The position numbers and the translations under genes are program-made. This document shows, piece after piece, positions 34,160 to 42,692 of a stretch of DNA of 64,000 bases; position 1 is the stretch's first letter, and every line of letters starts with the position of its first letter. Location of the stretch: positions 1 to 64,000 of the forward strand of contig JAVBOB010000003.1 of assembly GCA_031551125.1 (NCBI GenBank), in the 5' to 3' direction. The notes below the pieces were generated by a model that was given only the letters and a program-made list of their open reading frames with translations, ran no database searches and was not told the origin of the DNA. Source of the stretch: JAIRNF01 sp031551125. GTDB taxonomy: Bacteria > Bacteroidota > Bacteroidia > Bacteroidales > UBA932.

Positions 34160-34167
34160 CAAAGGTA
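34160..34167 (-). promoter_or_regulatory. predicted -7 box abutting TonB-like gene
   Basis: TACCTTTG on the minus strand, exact TAnnTTTG match, 7 nt from the ATG at 34152, giving an almost leaderless message. Confidence 0.5.
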
Positions 34168-34224
34168 GAAAAAAGCGATGAAGTAGAAGTCAGAATACAG
34201 AAATCTGAAGTAAGTAAGGTACAA

Positions 34225-34470
34225 GAAGTGCTAAAATTAACAGTTTGCTCATGTTCCCCAATTATAAAAAAATAGCGTCATTGCGAGCGTAGCGACCCGA
34301 AGGGGAGGCAGAGCCAACCAATCTCCTGAATAAGCAGATTGCTTCGCTCGCAATGACGCATCTTGCCGGTATGCGTTACAAACACGTGCCAGCAATTAAC
34401 CTTTAGAAAATCGTTTGCGCTAGCCAAAGTCCCCCTTTAGGAGGTTGGGGATAATGGTCGGCTGCTTAGA
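34225..34470. repeat. intergenic with inverted 'cattgcgagcg' and C/G hairpin repeats
   Basis: CATTGCGAGCGTAGCG (about 34279) is mirrored by GCTTCGCTCGCAATG (about 34342-34356). A reduced C/G hairpin (CCCCCTTTAGGAGG) follows at about 34429-34442. No gene is seen. Confidence 0.6.
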
Positions 34471-35094
34471 CTATTTTATCCACCCTTTCTTACGTGCTAT
34501 GTTTATTGCTTCTACCGTATTTCCTCCAAGCTCGCCAACAATTTTAAAAAGGGCGCTTTTACGGTAGCTCTTAACCGTTTCAACGCTTAGCTTCAGCTCG
34601 TCAGCCACTCCTTTATTGGTATAGCCGTTGGCAACCAGCTGCATCACTTCCTGCTCGCGTATGGTAAGCCAGAGGGGTTGATTTTGCTGCTTTTTCAGCA
34701 TTATATTAATCTCATCGCATAGAAATGTTTCTCCGTCCATTACGGCCTCTATTCCGGCAACCACCTCTTCCGATAATCCGTTTTTAAGAATGTAGCCCGA
34801 TGCCCCGTTCTCCATTACCCTGCGCGCAACCGAGCATTCATCATGCGATGTTAACACCAATACCTTTATCGACGGATACATTTTTCTCACTTCGGTACAA
34901 AAATCTATTCCGCTGCCATCGGGCAGGCTCAAGTCCAGCAAAAGCACATCGGGGGTTTCAAATGCCAACGTGGTTCGGCATTCCGCTAAGGTATGCGACA
35001 CGCCGCTTACCGTTATGTTGTCTGACTCTTTGATGGTAAGGCGCAGTCCCTGCACCAGCATCCTATGGTCATCTACAATATGAACGTTTATCAT
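34471..35094 (-). CDS. NarL/FixJ-type response regulator (receiver + LuxR HTH)
   Basis: A 207-aa regulator: receiver domain (1-120) with acidic pocket DD (8-9), phospho-acceptor Asp54 (LLLDLSLPDG), Thr/Ser and Lys103-type switch residues (LTSHDE, ILKNG), then a LuxR helix-turn-helix (about 140-203, LTIREQEVMQLVANGYTNKGVA and VETVKSYRKSAL). ATG 35094 is chosen over an upstream TTG. It starts 11 bp after the TPR kinase stop on the same strand and is certainly its partner. Probably autoregulates through the palindromes at 37120 and 37164. Confidence 0.95.
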   Translation of the reverse strand: MINVHIVDDHRMLVQGLRLTIKESDNITVSGVSHTLAECRTTLAFETPDVLLLDLSLPDGSGIDFCTEVRKMYPSIKVLVLTSHDECSVARRVMENGASGYILKNGLSEEVVAGIEAVMDGETFLCDEINIMLKKQQNQPLWLTIREQEVMQLVANGYTNKGVADELKLSVETVKSYRKSALFKIVGELGGNTVEAINIARKKGWIK

Positions 35095-35105
35095 AACCAA
35101 CCTGC

Positions 35106-37052
35106 TTAAGAAATCGTACTACTATTCTCAATTTCTATGTTTACTTCTGTTCCTTTACCGGGTGATGAGTGAATGTGCAGCTTACCGTTATAAGCCGATA
35201 CCCGCATACGAATATTATCTAAACCGGAACCATCAGTAAGCTTATTAGGGTCAAAGCCTGCACCGTTATCTTGTACGGTTAACGATACCAACCCGTTATC
35301 AACCAACAGCTGTACGTTAATAGCGGTAGCGTTGGCATACTTCACCGCGTTACTGATTAGCTCGTAGGCAGAATTGTAAATCATCACTTCGAGCCGACTA
35401 TCCAACCGCACATTTTCACCCACATAGCGGAAGCTCAGGTTCGGCACAACCTTGCTGTAATCCTCAAGCGATGTTTTCAATCCGTAGCGCATTAACGAAT
35501 CAGGCATCATGTGGTGCGCCACCCTGCGAAGCTCGCTAATAGACGAGTCAAGCACATCCAGCGTACTACTAAAACGTTCAGCATCGGGATTGGCAACTAT
35601 AACATAGCCCTTCATATCGCTAAGATTTTTCTTTACCACGTTTAGCATACCACCTATGCCATCGTGCAAGTCGCGGGCAAAACGCGATCGCTCAGCCACT
35701 TCACTGTCAAGCACCGCTTTAGTGGCCACCAGCTGTTGCTCTTGCTCCAGCTGCTTTATGCGCTGCTCTGCCAGCTCCTGCTGCCGTTCTGCTGCTTTAC
35801 GCTTTTCCACATTTGCTCTGTGACGGAAAAACAGCATACCAAATACGAGCAATAGTGCAACCGCACCGGCAATACCTAGCCAAGTGTATAGCTTCTTTTC
35901 TTTTTCAAGGGAAGTGATACGCATTTCTTTTTTTTCGGTTTCGTATTTGACTTCCATGTCAGTCATTGCTTCATGAAAACTCCTCTCATTATACTGGTTA
36001 GTAAATTCGTCATACTCAATAAAGTATTTCGATGCCTTTTCCTTATCATCTAAAAAAATATAGACATTGATAAGAATTGCCAAAATGTTTCTTTTTACAA
36101 TTCCAGTTTCAGAAGAATTGCTTTCTAATGCCATAAATGCTACCTTCTCCGCTTCTTTATAACGTCCTAGATCACAATAAACGCCTGCCTGTAACTCTTT
36201 TGATGCTGCAATCAATCTTGGATCTCCATATATTTCTGCTAAGGTATCCGCACGACTAACATACTTCAGAGCCTTATCAATATCATTAAATTCTTTTGAC
36301 TTATAAATTCTAGAAAGTCCAAGCATACTAAGAATCTCGGACTTCACATTGCCAATGGATTTACTGACATCGGCTAATTCAGAATAGTACTTTAACGCTT
36401 TGTCGCGTTCTTTTCTATCTCCATGAACTGATCCAAGACCATAAAGAATATCACACATCCCTGATGAATCATTTCGCTCCTTCGCTATCAGTTTTGCCTG
36501 TTCATAATAATCAATAGCCTTATCATGATCATACATTGCACGATGAATACCAGCAATACTAACTAATGAATTAAATAACAACAATTTATTATCTATCTCA
36601 CTAGCAATAACCTTAACTTTCATAAAGCATTCAATAGCAGCAATTTTATTATTTTTCCGATAGTATATATTGCCCATATTTCCATACACCCAAGCCTTAT
36701 CCTCTTGGCCTTTTTTTGTATTATCAGCTAAGGAGAGTGCTTTTTCAAGATACATCATGGCAGTATCAACTATTCCCAATCGTTCATAATTAAATCCAAC
36801 ATTTGTAGAAAACCAACATAAATCTTTTCCATTCTTTTGCCTTTCGGCTATCTCCAATCCTTTCTTAGCATAAAATAATCCTACTTTAGGATTTTTGCCA
36901 ACATAAAAATCGGTCAATATTCTACATATACGGCTCTGCTCCTCAAGTGATATTTTTGAGGTATTCAACACGTTTATCAACGAGTCAACGTTTTGTGCCT
37001 GTGCAGCAAGAAAGGTAAAAAGGAGGGTTAGTAAGCAAGCAATCTTTTTCAT
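35106..37052 (-). CDS. TPR-domain sensor histidine kinase (HisKA_3)
   Basis: A 648-aa sensor: signal peptide (to about residue 20, AAQAQ), seven or so TPR units in the periplasm (about 25-345), a coiled segment, one transmembrane helix (about 390-408), a coiled coil, a HisKA_3 dimerisation domain with phospho-acceptor His463 (FARDLHDGIGGML), and an ATPase domain with DNGAGFDP and GSGLDNIRMRV. Partner of the LuxR regulator 11 bp downstream. Bases about 36000-36950, which encode the TPR part, are markedly more A/T-rich than the kinase part. The ligand of the TPR sensor is unknown. Confidence 0.95.
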   Translation of the reverse strand: MKKIACLLTLLFTFLAAQAQNVDSLINVLNTSKISLEEQSRICRILTDFYVGKNPKVGLFYAKKGLEIAERQKNGKDLCWFSTNVGFNYERLGIVDTAMMYLEKALSLADNTKKGQEDKAWVYGNMGNIYYRKNNKIAAIECFMKVKVIASEIDNKLLLFNSLVSIAGIHRAMYDHDKAIDYYEQAKLIAKERNDSSGMCDILYGLGSVHGDRKERDKALKYYSELADVSKSIGNVKSEILSMLGLSRIYKSKEFNDIDKALKYVSRADTLAEIYGDPRLIAASKELQAGVYCDLGRYKEAEKVAFMALESNSSETGIVKRNILAILINVYIFLDDKEKASKYFIEYDEFTNQYNERSFHEAMTDMEVKYETEKKEMRITSLEKEKKLYTWLGIAGAVALLLVFGMLFFRHRANVEKRKAAERQQELAEQRIKQLEQEQQLVATKAVLDSEVAERSRFARDLHDGIGGMLNVVKKNLSDMKGYVIVANPDAERFSSTLDVLDSSISELRRVAHHMMPDSLMRYGLKTSLEDYSKVVPNLSFRYVGENVRLDSRLEVMIYNSAYELISNAVKYANATAINVQLLVDNGLVSLTVQDNGAGFDPNKLTDGSGLDNIRMRVSAYNGKLHIHSSPGKGTEVNIEIENSSTIS

Positions 37053-37090
37053 AGGTTATTGGTTGGTTTAGAAGTGTTGTCGCACCTCGG

Positions 37091-37098
37091 CAAAAATA
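37091..37098 (-). promoter_or_regulatory. predicted -7 box for TPR kinase operon
   Basis: TATTTTTG on the minus strand matches TAnnTTTG, 38 nt before the kinase ATG. Confidence 0.55.
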
Positions 37099-37117
37099 AG
37101 TCCTGTCTCTTTTCTTA

Positions 37118-37140
37118 AATACCCCACAAGTGGGGGTTCT
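37118..37140 (-). promoter_or_regulatory. palindromic operator, proximal copy
   Basis: CCCCAC-AA-GTGGGG core with the flank ATA before it and G-T after it. The centre (about 37128.5) is about 43 bp upstream of the kinase start point implied by the -7 box, the class II activator position. Same core as the distal copy 46 bp away. Confidence 0.65.
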
Positions 37141-37163
37141 CACAAAATCACATACTTTTTATA

Positions 37164-37185
37164 AATACCCCACAAGTGGGGTATT
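37164..37185 (-). promoter_or_regulatory. palindromic operator, distal copy
   Basis: 10-bp arms AATACCCCAC and GTGGGGTATT with a 2-bp spacer AA. Centre 46 bp from the proximal copy, about -89 from the implied start point. Confidence 0.65.
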
Positions 37186-37300
37186 ACAAAAGTTTCCGGA
37201 ACTCTATTTTTGACCTCGGAGCTAAAAGCCTAAAGTTAACAAAAAATGTAATCCGATAACCGGCCTAAACAAAATACTTACCGCTAAATCGTTAAGCACC

Positions 37301-37354
37301 ATGAAAAAAATCCGCTTGCACAGACCAAAGCCCCCTTCAGGGGGTTGGGGGTAA
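37301..37354 (+). pseudogene. gene start truncated by family-C repeat
   Basis: ATG at 37301 followed by AAAAAAATC (Met-Lys-Lys-Ile) looks like the start of a secreted-protein gene, but at about 37315 the sequence becomes the family-C repeat (CTTGCACAGACCAAAG...) and the frame stops at 37354 after 17 codons. Interpreted as a gene lost at its 5' end by repeat insertion or deletion; short, so uncertain. Confidence 0.35.
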
Positions 37355-37372
37355 CAAGTAGCAGCTTGAACT
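37316..37372 (+). repeat. family-C repeat, partial copy
   Basis: Right half of the unit at 10955-11080: CTTGCACAGACCAAAG, a CCCCC-TTCA-GGGGG hairpin, then GTAGCAGCTTGAACTAT. Confidence 0.7.
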
Positions 37373-37406
37373 ATCTAAGAATAGCTATTAAAACAAAAAC
37401 AAAGCG

Positions 37407-37808
37407 ATGAATACAAAAAAAATCATATACAGCTTAATGCTCACAGCAGCAATACTAACTATCGTTGCATGCGGCAACGACAAAGGTGTCAAGCTGAGTT
37501 CCTTCGGAAAAACATACACGATTAATATCGGGGAAATTGGTAAAACCGAAGATGGACTAACCTTCGTAAAAATTTATGGCAAGGGGATAAATAACAAGCT
37601 TCTCCTTGACAATGAAACCATTCCAATAATGGTGAAGATAGAGGTAGAAAACAGGACGCTAAGGTCTCAGCTATACACATCTACCAATAAGGACTGTAAG
37701 TACATATTCGAAACAGACAAAATGCCCGACAGAATTATAGTTTGCAGCAACGACGGCAGCTCCGGAGAAGTAACGTTTGATGCAAAAACAAAAGCGGTAA
37801 TTGAATAG
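37407..37808 (+). CDS. secreted lipoprotein of unknown function
   Basis: A 133-aa protein with a signal peptide and lipobox TIVAC (Cys22), then a compact beta-rich domain with no recognised motif. First gene of a plus-strand run of exported proteins (37407-41242), divergent from the TPR kinase. Its last codons (AAAGCGGTAATTGAATA) recur just past the stop of the next gene at about 38494, evidence of local duplication. Confidence 0.75.
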   Translation: MNTKKIIYSLMLTAAILTIVACGNDKGVKLSSFGKTYTINIGEIGKTEDGLTFVKIYGKGINNKLLLDNETIPIMVKIEVENRTLRSQLYTSTNKDCKYIFETDKMPDRIIVCSNDGSSGEVTFDAKTKAVIE

Positions 37809-37972
37809 CGACAAAGCTATTCAGCAGATCGGGTTTTGAACAACAGCTATCACAAGAATCACACCCATCTCCCGTGCTTTCTTATAGCTGTATAGAAAAA
37901 ATATGGCCTCCGGCAATTCTCCAATATTGGCTGAGGGAAAAACGGTTTAAAAAAATACAAAACACATAACGT

Positions 37973-38482
37973 ATGAAAAAGAGAATTTTAAAAAACAGAA
38001 AAGGCTCGCTGAAAAACGCATTAGCCGGATTTGCACTAATGCTTGTAGCATCTTTACTATTTATTGGCTGTGGAGCGAGCAAAAAAACATCAGAACCCTC
38101 AGCAGATAGCGTGACTGATGTTGCCAAACCGCAGGATACCGAAAACCAATTGCAGGATGATTGCGCCCTACTACATATCTACCGGAAAGGTTCTATGGCC
38201 GGCGCAGCGATAGGCTACGATATATATTTGGATAACCAGAAGGTTTTTCGCGCAAAGAACAAAAGCAAAACAACAATCAAGATTACAAAAGAAGGAGTGG
38301 ATACGTTGTCAGCAAAGACCGAGACAAAAGTAGAGCTTCCTATAAACATTCAATTCGGCAAAGAATACTATATCCGTTGCGGGATAAAAATGGGTGCTTT
38401 TGTTGGAAGACCTAAGCTAGAGGCTGTGGATAACCAAACGGGAAAGGCTGAGTTTGAAGAAATTCCTTTAAAGACAAAATAG
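37973..38482 (+). CDS. DUF2846-like lipoprotein
   Basis: A 169-aa protein with a basic N-terminus, hydrophobic segment and lipobox LFIGC (Cys33). The mature part from about residue 62 (CALLHIYRKGSMAGAAIGYDIYL) to 165 resembles the DUF2846 small beta domain: an aliphatic first strand, a ligand-like YDIYLD strand and the FGKEYYIRCG segment. Anchored in the inner or outer membrane; function unknown. 164 bp after the previous lipoprotein gene. Confidence 0.75.
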   Translation: MKKRILKNRKGSLKNALAGFALMLVASLLFIGCGASKKTSEPSADSVTDVAKPQDTENQLQDDCALLHIYRKGSMAGAAIGYDIYLDNQKVFRAKNKSKTTIKITKEGVDTLSAKTETKVELPINIQFGKEYYIRCGIKMGAFVGRPKLEAVDNQTGKAEFEEIPLKTK

Positions 38483-38556
38483 CTGCCAAAACAAAAGCGG
38501 TAATCGAATAAGCATACGGCTTTTTTTCATGAACACACCTTAAAAAATTCCTTACT

Positions 38557-39033
38557 ATGAAAAAAATTACTCTCATATCTTGTATTCTTTTCACTGCAAT
38601 GTGCTTAGCCTGCTCAGGGAAAAAAGGGTCAAATGAGCCCGAATATCCTAAGCCTGCAGAAGGGGAAACGTTGTACGTTGGCAATGCAACCTTCAGCAAT
38701 GTAGGTAAGTTTCAGCTTGCGTTTATCCTTTCGGCAGATAAAAGCGAGCTGCACGATATAACCATCTACATTACCGATTTTACATACAGCTACACACAAG
38801 GTTCCGTCGTTACCAACGGCTCTGTAGGAGGGGCACAAATGAGCATATCCGGCAGCCACCAGCTAACGCCTCCAACAACCGACCTACACTTTGGGGAAAA
38901 CAGCATAACAAACCTAACTTTTACAGAAAATGGTGCTAATGCGAAAGTAAGCTACGTATATGTGGACAGAAACAGTAATGGTGATGTAAATATTCCCTTA
39001 GGCACATCAGATATACACTTTGAAGCGCAATAG
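38557..39033 (+). CDS. secreted lipoprotein, calycin-like, unknown function
   Basis: A 158-aa protein with lipobox MCLAC (Cys19), a Gly/Ser/Lys linker and a beta-rich body with alternating Thr/Ser strands (ITIYITDFTYSYTQGSVVTNG). No known domain is recognised with confidence; similar-size lipoproteins with calycin-like folds are common in Bacteroidota. Lies between the DUF2846 and DUF805 genes. Confidence 0.7.
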   Translation: MKKITLISCILFTAMCLACSGKKGSNEPEYPKPAEGETLYVGNATFSNVGKFQLAFILSADKSELHDITIYITDFTYSYTQGSVVTNGSVGGAQMSISGSHQLTPPTTDLHFGENSITNLTFTENGANAKVSYVYVDRNSNGDVNIPLGTSDIHFEAQ

Positions 39034-39081
39034 CATGCGCCTTAGAAAACGAATAGCAATAATAACCAAACCCCTAACACT

Positions 39082-39684
39082 ATGAAATGGTATTTAACCG
39101 CACTGAAAAAATACGCCTGCTTTAGCGGACGTGCAAGGAGAAAAGAATACTGGATGTTTGCAGCATTCAACATGTTTTTTTCAATGGTAATTATCGTTCT
39201 ATTTTGCGTTGTTGCTATTATAGTGCAAAGTCGTGAAGTCGATATTATTTCACTCGCTCCATTCGGCATATTGGCCTACTCTTTGGCTGTAGTAATTCCC
39301 AGCTTAGGCGTTACTATACGTCGCCTGCACGACACAGGTCGGAGCGGCTGGATGATACTGGTTGCACTGATTCCCTTTATCGGTTCAATTTGGCTTTTGG
39401 TACTTTTACTGAAAGACAGCCTTCCGGAAGGAAACCGCTATGGCGAAGACCCTAAAGCCGCAGAACGCGCATACGGTAAAAGCAGTATAAAAAGCGCCGC
39501 CGCTTTTTTAGCTGTGGCATCTCTTTTCTGGATGTCCTCAAACCTCAGCAGCATAATGATGCAAACTACCTTCTTTCATAACACACTCGACTTTATTAAG
39601 TACCTACTCTTCATTATGATAGTACCCACAGCATTGCTGTTTTTAGCAGCGGCATTGTTGGATATGCCGGGTAAACAACGATAG
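39082..39684 (+). CDS. DUF805 membrane protein
   Basis: A 200-aa integral membrane protein. DUF805 hallmarks are present: FSGRARRKEYWMF (residues 14-26), RRLHDTGRSGWM (about 82-93), and the GNRYGEDPK segment (about 117-125). A family domain usually ends near residue 125; here about 70 more residues with two extra hydrophobic segments follow. Function is unknown. Its ATG is 48 bp after the lipoprotein gene on the same strand, so co-transcription is plausible. Confidence 0.88.
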   Translation: MKWYLTALKKYACFSGRARRKEYWMFAAFNMFFSMVIIVLFCVVAIIVQSREVDIISLAPFGILAYSLAVVIPSLGVTIRRLHDTGRSGWMILVALIPFIGSIWLLVLLLKDSLPEGNRYGEDPKAAERAYGKSSIKSAAAFLAVASLFWMSSNLSSIMMQTTFFHNTLDFIKYLLFIMIVPTALLFLAAALLDMPGKQR

Positions 39685-39719
39685 AATATAAATACAACAT
39701 TCTCACAAAACACATAATT

Positions 39720-40658
39720 ATGAAAAGAACAACCAACAACACTATGAAGAAAAGCAGAGCGTTTTTTACAGCCTTAGTCGCAATGCTACTATGCTCTACA
39801 ATGTTTGTAGCATGCAGCAAAGACGACAAAGACCCCGAACCCGGAACTAACCAGTTTGTTTACGATGGCAATGTGCAGAACATAAACGGAGGAATACAGT
39901 ACTACTACGGAAACTATTACGGGAACAACGTAAATAACATTGAGCTGTATCTGGCAGGTGATAACTACATAATGGGTTTCGAAATGTTTGTACCCAGCAC
40001 CAGCAATAAGCTGGTTGCCGGAACTTACACGCTGGCTGATACGGGTCAACCCCTCACCTATGTATCCGGAGCAGTTTTTAACGACGAAGGCGAAGTTGAA
40101 CTTGAAGTGAGCAGCGGTACGGTAAGCATAGCCGTATCGGGCAGCACATACACTATCAACTTTGACTGTACGCTATCTAACGGAAAAAAAGTTAAGGGTA
40201 ACTACACAGGAACATTGAATTGGGAAGATGACAGCGATGAGGGCGGCAGCAGCACAACAAGCCCCGGAGCTATGACCGTACAAATGAACGGCAGCTCGCA
40301 AACCTACTACCATACCGAGGGATACCAAATTGGTTCCGTCGGAAAGTTCATGGTTAACTTCGGTGGAACAGGAGCTAACGGTTTCGATTTTGCCATGGCT
40401 TTTGCCAGCTCAAACACAACGGCAACAACGCTACCCGCCGGCACTTACACCATCACTACTACAACACCTATGCCCAATGGAACATTTACCGCATCGGTAA
40501 AAATTCCGGGAACAAGTACCATTAGAAAAGCAACCAGCGGAACAGCAACGGTAAGCAAAAGCGGCAGCACGTATAGCATTACTTACAGCTTCCCGTTGGA
40601 TGGCTCACCCACAGCAACGGTTAACGGAACCTATACCGGAACGCTGAGAAACAGCTAA
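39720..40658 (+). CDS. two-domain beta-rich lipoprotein
   Basis: A 312-aa protein (304 from the internal ATG 39744) with lipobox MFVAC (Cys32). After a short Asp/Pro linker there are two tandem copies of a ~125-residue beta domain: each closes with the same pattern (GTVSIAVSGSTYTI...KGNYTGTL at about residue 130-165, and GTATVSKSGSTYSI...NGTYTGTL near the end). The repeats are clearly homologous although diverged. Likely a surface or periplasmic binding protein; ligand unknown. A second lipoprotein-to-barrel neighbour suggests a small envelope module. Confidence 0.75.
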   Translation: MKRTTNNTMKKSRAFFTALVAMLLCSTMFVACSKDDKDPEPGTNQFVYDGNVQNINGGIQYYYGNYYGNNVNNIELYLAGDNYIMGFEMFVPSTSNKLVAGTYTLADTGQPLTYVSGAVFNDEGEVELEVSSGTVSIAVSGSTYTINFDCTLSNGKKVKGNYTGTLNWEDDSDEGGSSTTSPGAMTVQMNGSSQTYYHTEGYQIGSVGKFMVNFGGTGANGFDFAMAFASSNTTATTLPAGTYTITTTTPMPNGTFTASVKIPGTSTIRKATSGTATVSKSGSTYSITYSFPLDGSPTATVNGTYTGTLRNS

Positions 40659-40696
40659 GCAAATCACCATAATACTAACTTTTAAGCCTTTAAATC

Positions 40697-41242
40697 ATGA
40701 AAAAATCACTCTCACTAATCGCCCTTATTTTACTTATTGGTGTAGCTGCATCTCAGGCACAAGAACCCCGTAAAGGGTACGTCGGGTTAGGCGTAGGAGC
40801 AGCTTTTCTTACAGGAGATCTAAAAGATGATTGTAACACGGGGGTGCAATTCGGTGTTGATTTCGGCTACCGATTTACCAAGAACGTTGGCATTTCTGCC
40901 ATGATGTTTGGAACAAACTTCAAGTCAAAACACAACGACAACTCCATAGGTCTTAGCGGCTTTATGGTAGGCCCACTGTTAACAACCGCAATAGAATCCG
41001 GAAAAGTTGAGTTTGACCTAAAACCCTTAATCGGTCTTTGCCAGGGAATGCTCTACATAAAAAACGCGGATACAGAAAGGAGCGATATGGCCTTTTCTGC
41101 CGGTGCTGATGCCAGAATCCGCTGGAACTGCTGGGATAGAGTTTCACTTTCCGGTGGGGTAAACTACTTCTACGGTAAACCCGAAGATGTAGATTTATCG
41201 TCCTTTGGAATAACCGTAGGCGTTAACTACCGTTTCAAGTAA
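40697..41242 (+). CDS. outer-membrane beta-barrel protein (OmpA/OmpW-like, small)
   Basis: A 181-aa exported protein with a signal peptide to about residue 21 (SQAQ) and eight short amphipathic strands ending with the terminal aromatic strand VGVNYRFK, as in small outer-membrane barrels. Phrases such as GYVGLGVGAAFLTGD and FGVDFGYRFTKNVGIS fit the OMP_b-brl type. No peptidoglycan-binding domain. Ends the plus-strand module; a strong terminator follows. Confidence 0.85.
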   Translation: MKKSLSLIALILLIGVAASQAQEPRKGYVGLGVGAAFLTGDLKDDCNTGVQFGVDFGYRFTKNVGISAMMFGTNFKSKHNDNSIGLSGFMVGPLLTTAIESGKVEFDLKPLIGLCQGMLYIKNADTERSDMAFSAGADARIRWNCWDRVSLSGGVNYFYGKPEDVDLSSFGITVGVNYRFK

Positions 41243-41272
41243 AAACTTCTTGTTTATTTTTTAAGTTCAAAG

Positions 41273-41304
41273 AGGGGCGTAAGCAAAGTTTTGCTTACGC
41301 CCCT
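41273..41304 (+). terminator. intrinsic terminator after barrel gene
   Basis: Stem GGGGCGTAAGCAAA / TTTGCTTACGCCCC with loop GT, followed by TTAATTT. Ends the lipoprotein/barrel module. Confidence 0.85.
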
Positions 41305-41444
41305 TAATTTATATGAAAACCGCAACTCGCTGCAACTAGCTACTCCTGCCTTTAACTTCTACACTACAACACTTCCACTCTACTGATTTCTGACTACTTT
41401 CATTTAATCACCTGACAAAATTTCCGAAATCAAAAAGTAAATTC

Positions 41445-41452
41445 TAACTTTG
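41445..41452 (+). promoter_or_regulatory. predicted -7 box for sigma-54 activator operon
   Basis: TAACTTTG, exact TAnnTTTG match, 22 nt before the ATG at 41475. Confidence 0.55.
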
Positions 41453-41474
41453 TACGCAGCATTTTATACTAGCA

Positions 41475-42692
41475 ATGGATATTCAAAGCGTAAAGCAACG
41501 GTTTGACATAGTGGGTAATAATCCGGTGCTCAATCGGGCACTCGACATAGCCTGTCAGGTAGCACCTACCGATTTATCGGTGCTCATTACGGGTGAGAGC
41601 GGAACAGGAAAAGAAGTATTTCCCAAAGTAATTCACGCGTACAGCAGCCGCAAGCACGGGCAATATATAGCCGTAAACTGCGGAGCTATACCCGAAGGCA
41701 CAATTGATTCGGAGCTGTTTGGCCACGAAAAAGGTTCGTTTACCGGCGCGCACGATACACGGAAAGGGTACTTTGAGGTAGCCGACGGCGGGACTATTTT
41801 TCTTGATGAAGTGGCCGAACTTCCCGTAGCAACACAGGTACGCTTGCTACGCGTGTTGGAGACGGGAGAATTCATGAAGGTAGGTTCATCTAAAACGCAA
41901 CGCACCAACGTTCGTGTGGTAGCGGCAACCAACGTTGATATTTCACAAGCTATACAGAACGGACGGTTTCGTGAAGACCTATACTATCGGCTTAACACCA
42001 TACCCATTTCCATACCTCCCCTACGCGACCGCAAGAGCGATATACACTTACTGTTTAGAAGGTTTGCTGCCGACTTTGCCGAGAAGTACCACATGCCTGT
42101 TATTTCTCTAAGCGCAGAAGCTAGAAGCATGCTTGAAAGCTACTACTGGCCGGGGAATGTACGCCAGCTGAAAAATGTAACCGAACAGCTGTCCATTATT
42201 GAGGAAGAGCGAGAAATTAGCGCCGAAACGCTGAGCCAATACCTTCCTAACGTAGGCATACCTTCGCTACCAATAGTGTACACAGGTAGCGGACGAAAGG
42301 ATGACAGCTCATTTGCGTCGGAACGAGATATTCTTTACAAAATTTTGTTCGATATGAAAAATGACATGAACGACCTGAAAAAAATCGTTCATGACCTTAC
42401 CACCGGAGCACATGCACCTGTTGACAACACATTAAGTGAGCAAGCTAGCTTTGGTGTGAGAAAAATACCCGCGTCACCAATTATCAGCATACACCCCGGC
42501 GAAAAAGACAACATAACCGATACCGAGGAGCTGGTAGAAGAATCACTATCGTTACAAGACCAAGAAACTGACCTTATACGTAAAGCTCTAGCAAAGCACA
42601 AGGGAAAACGCAAGCTGGCTGCTGAAGAGCTTGGCATATCCGAGCGAACGCTATACCGAAAAATAAAGGAATACAACATCATTACTCCATGA
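41475..42692 (+). CDS. sigma-54-dependent Fis-family activator without receiver domain
   Basis: A 405-aa enhancer-binding protein: AAA+ domain from residue 15 with Walker A GESGTGKE (40-47), the sigma-54-contact loop GSFTGA (87-92; Ser for the canonical Ala), Walker B FLDEVAEL, and sensor regions, then a linker and C-terminal Fis-type helix-turn-helix (about 365-403, LAAEELGISERTLYRKIKEY). No N-terminal regulatory domain is present, so activity is not set by phosphorylation of itself. Its last bases overlap the lptE ATG (ATGA). The gene order with lptE-TPR-secG is conserved in Bacteroidales by family knowledge. Confidence 0.93.
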   Translation: MDIQSVKQRFDIVGNNPVLNRALDIACQVAPTDLSVLITGESGTGKEVFPKVIHAYSSRKHGQYIAVNCGAIPEGTIDSELFGHEKGSFTGAHDTRKGYFEVADGGTIFLDEVAELPVATQVRLLRVLETGEFMKVGSSKTQRTNVRVVAATNVDISQAIQNGRFREDLYYRLNTIPISIPPLRDRKSDIHLLFRRFAADFAEKYHMPVISLSAEARSMLESYYWPGNVRQLKNVTEQLSIIEEEREISAETLSQYLPNVGIPSLPIVYTGSGRKDDSSFASERDILYKILFDMKNDMNDLKKIVHDLTTGAHAPVDNTLSEQASFGVRKIPASPIISIHPGEKDNITDTEELVEESLSLQDQETDLIRKALAKHKGKRKLAAEELGISERTLYRKIKEYNIITP

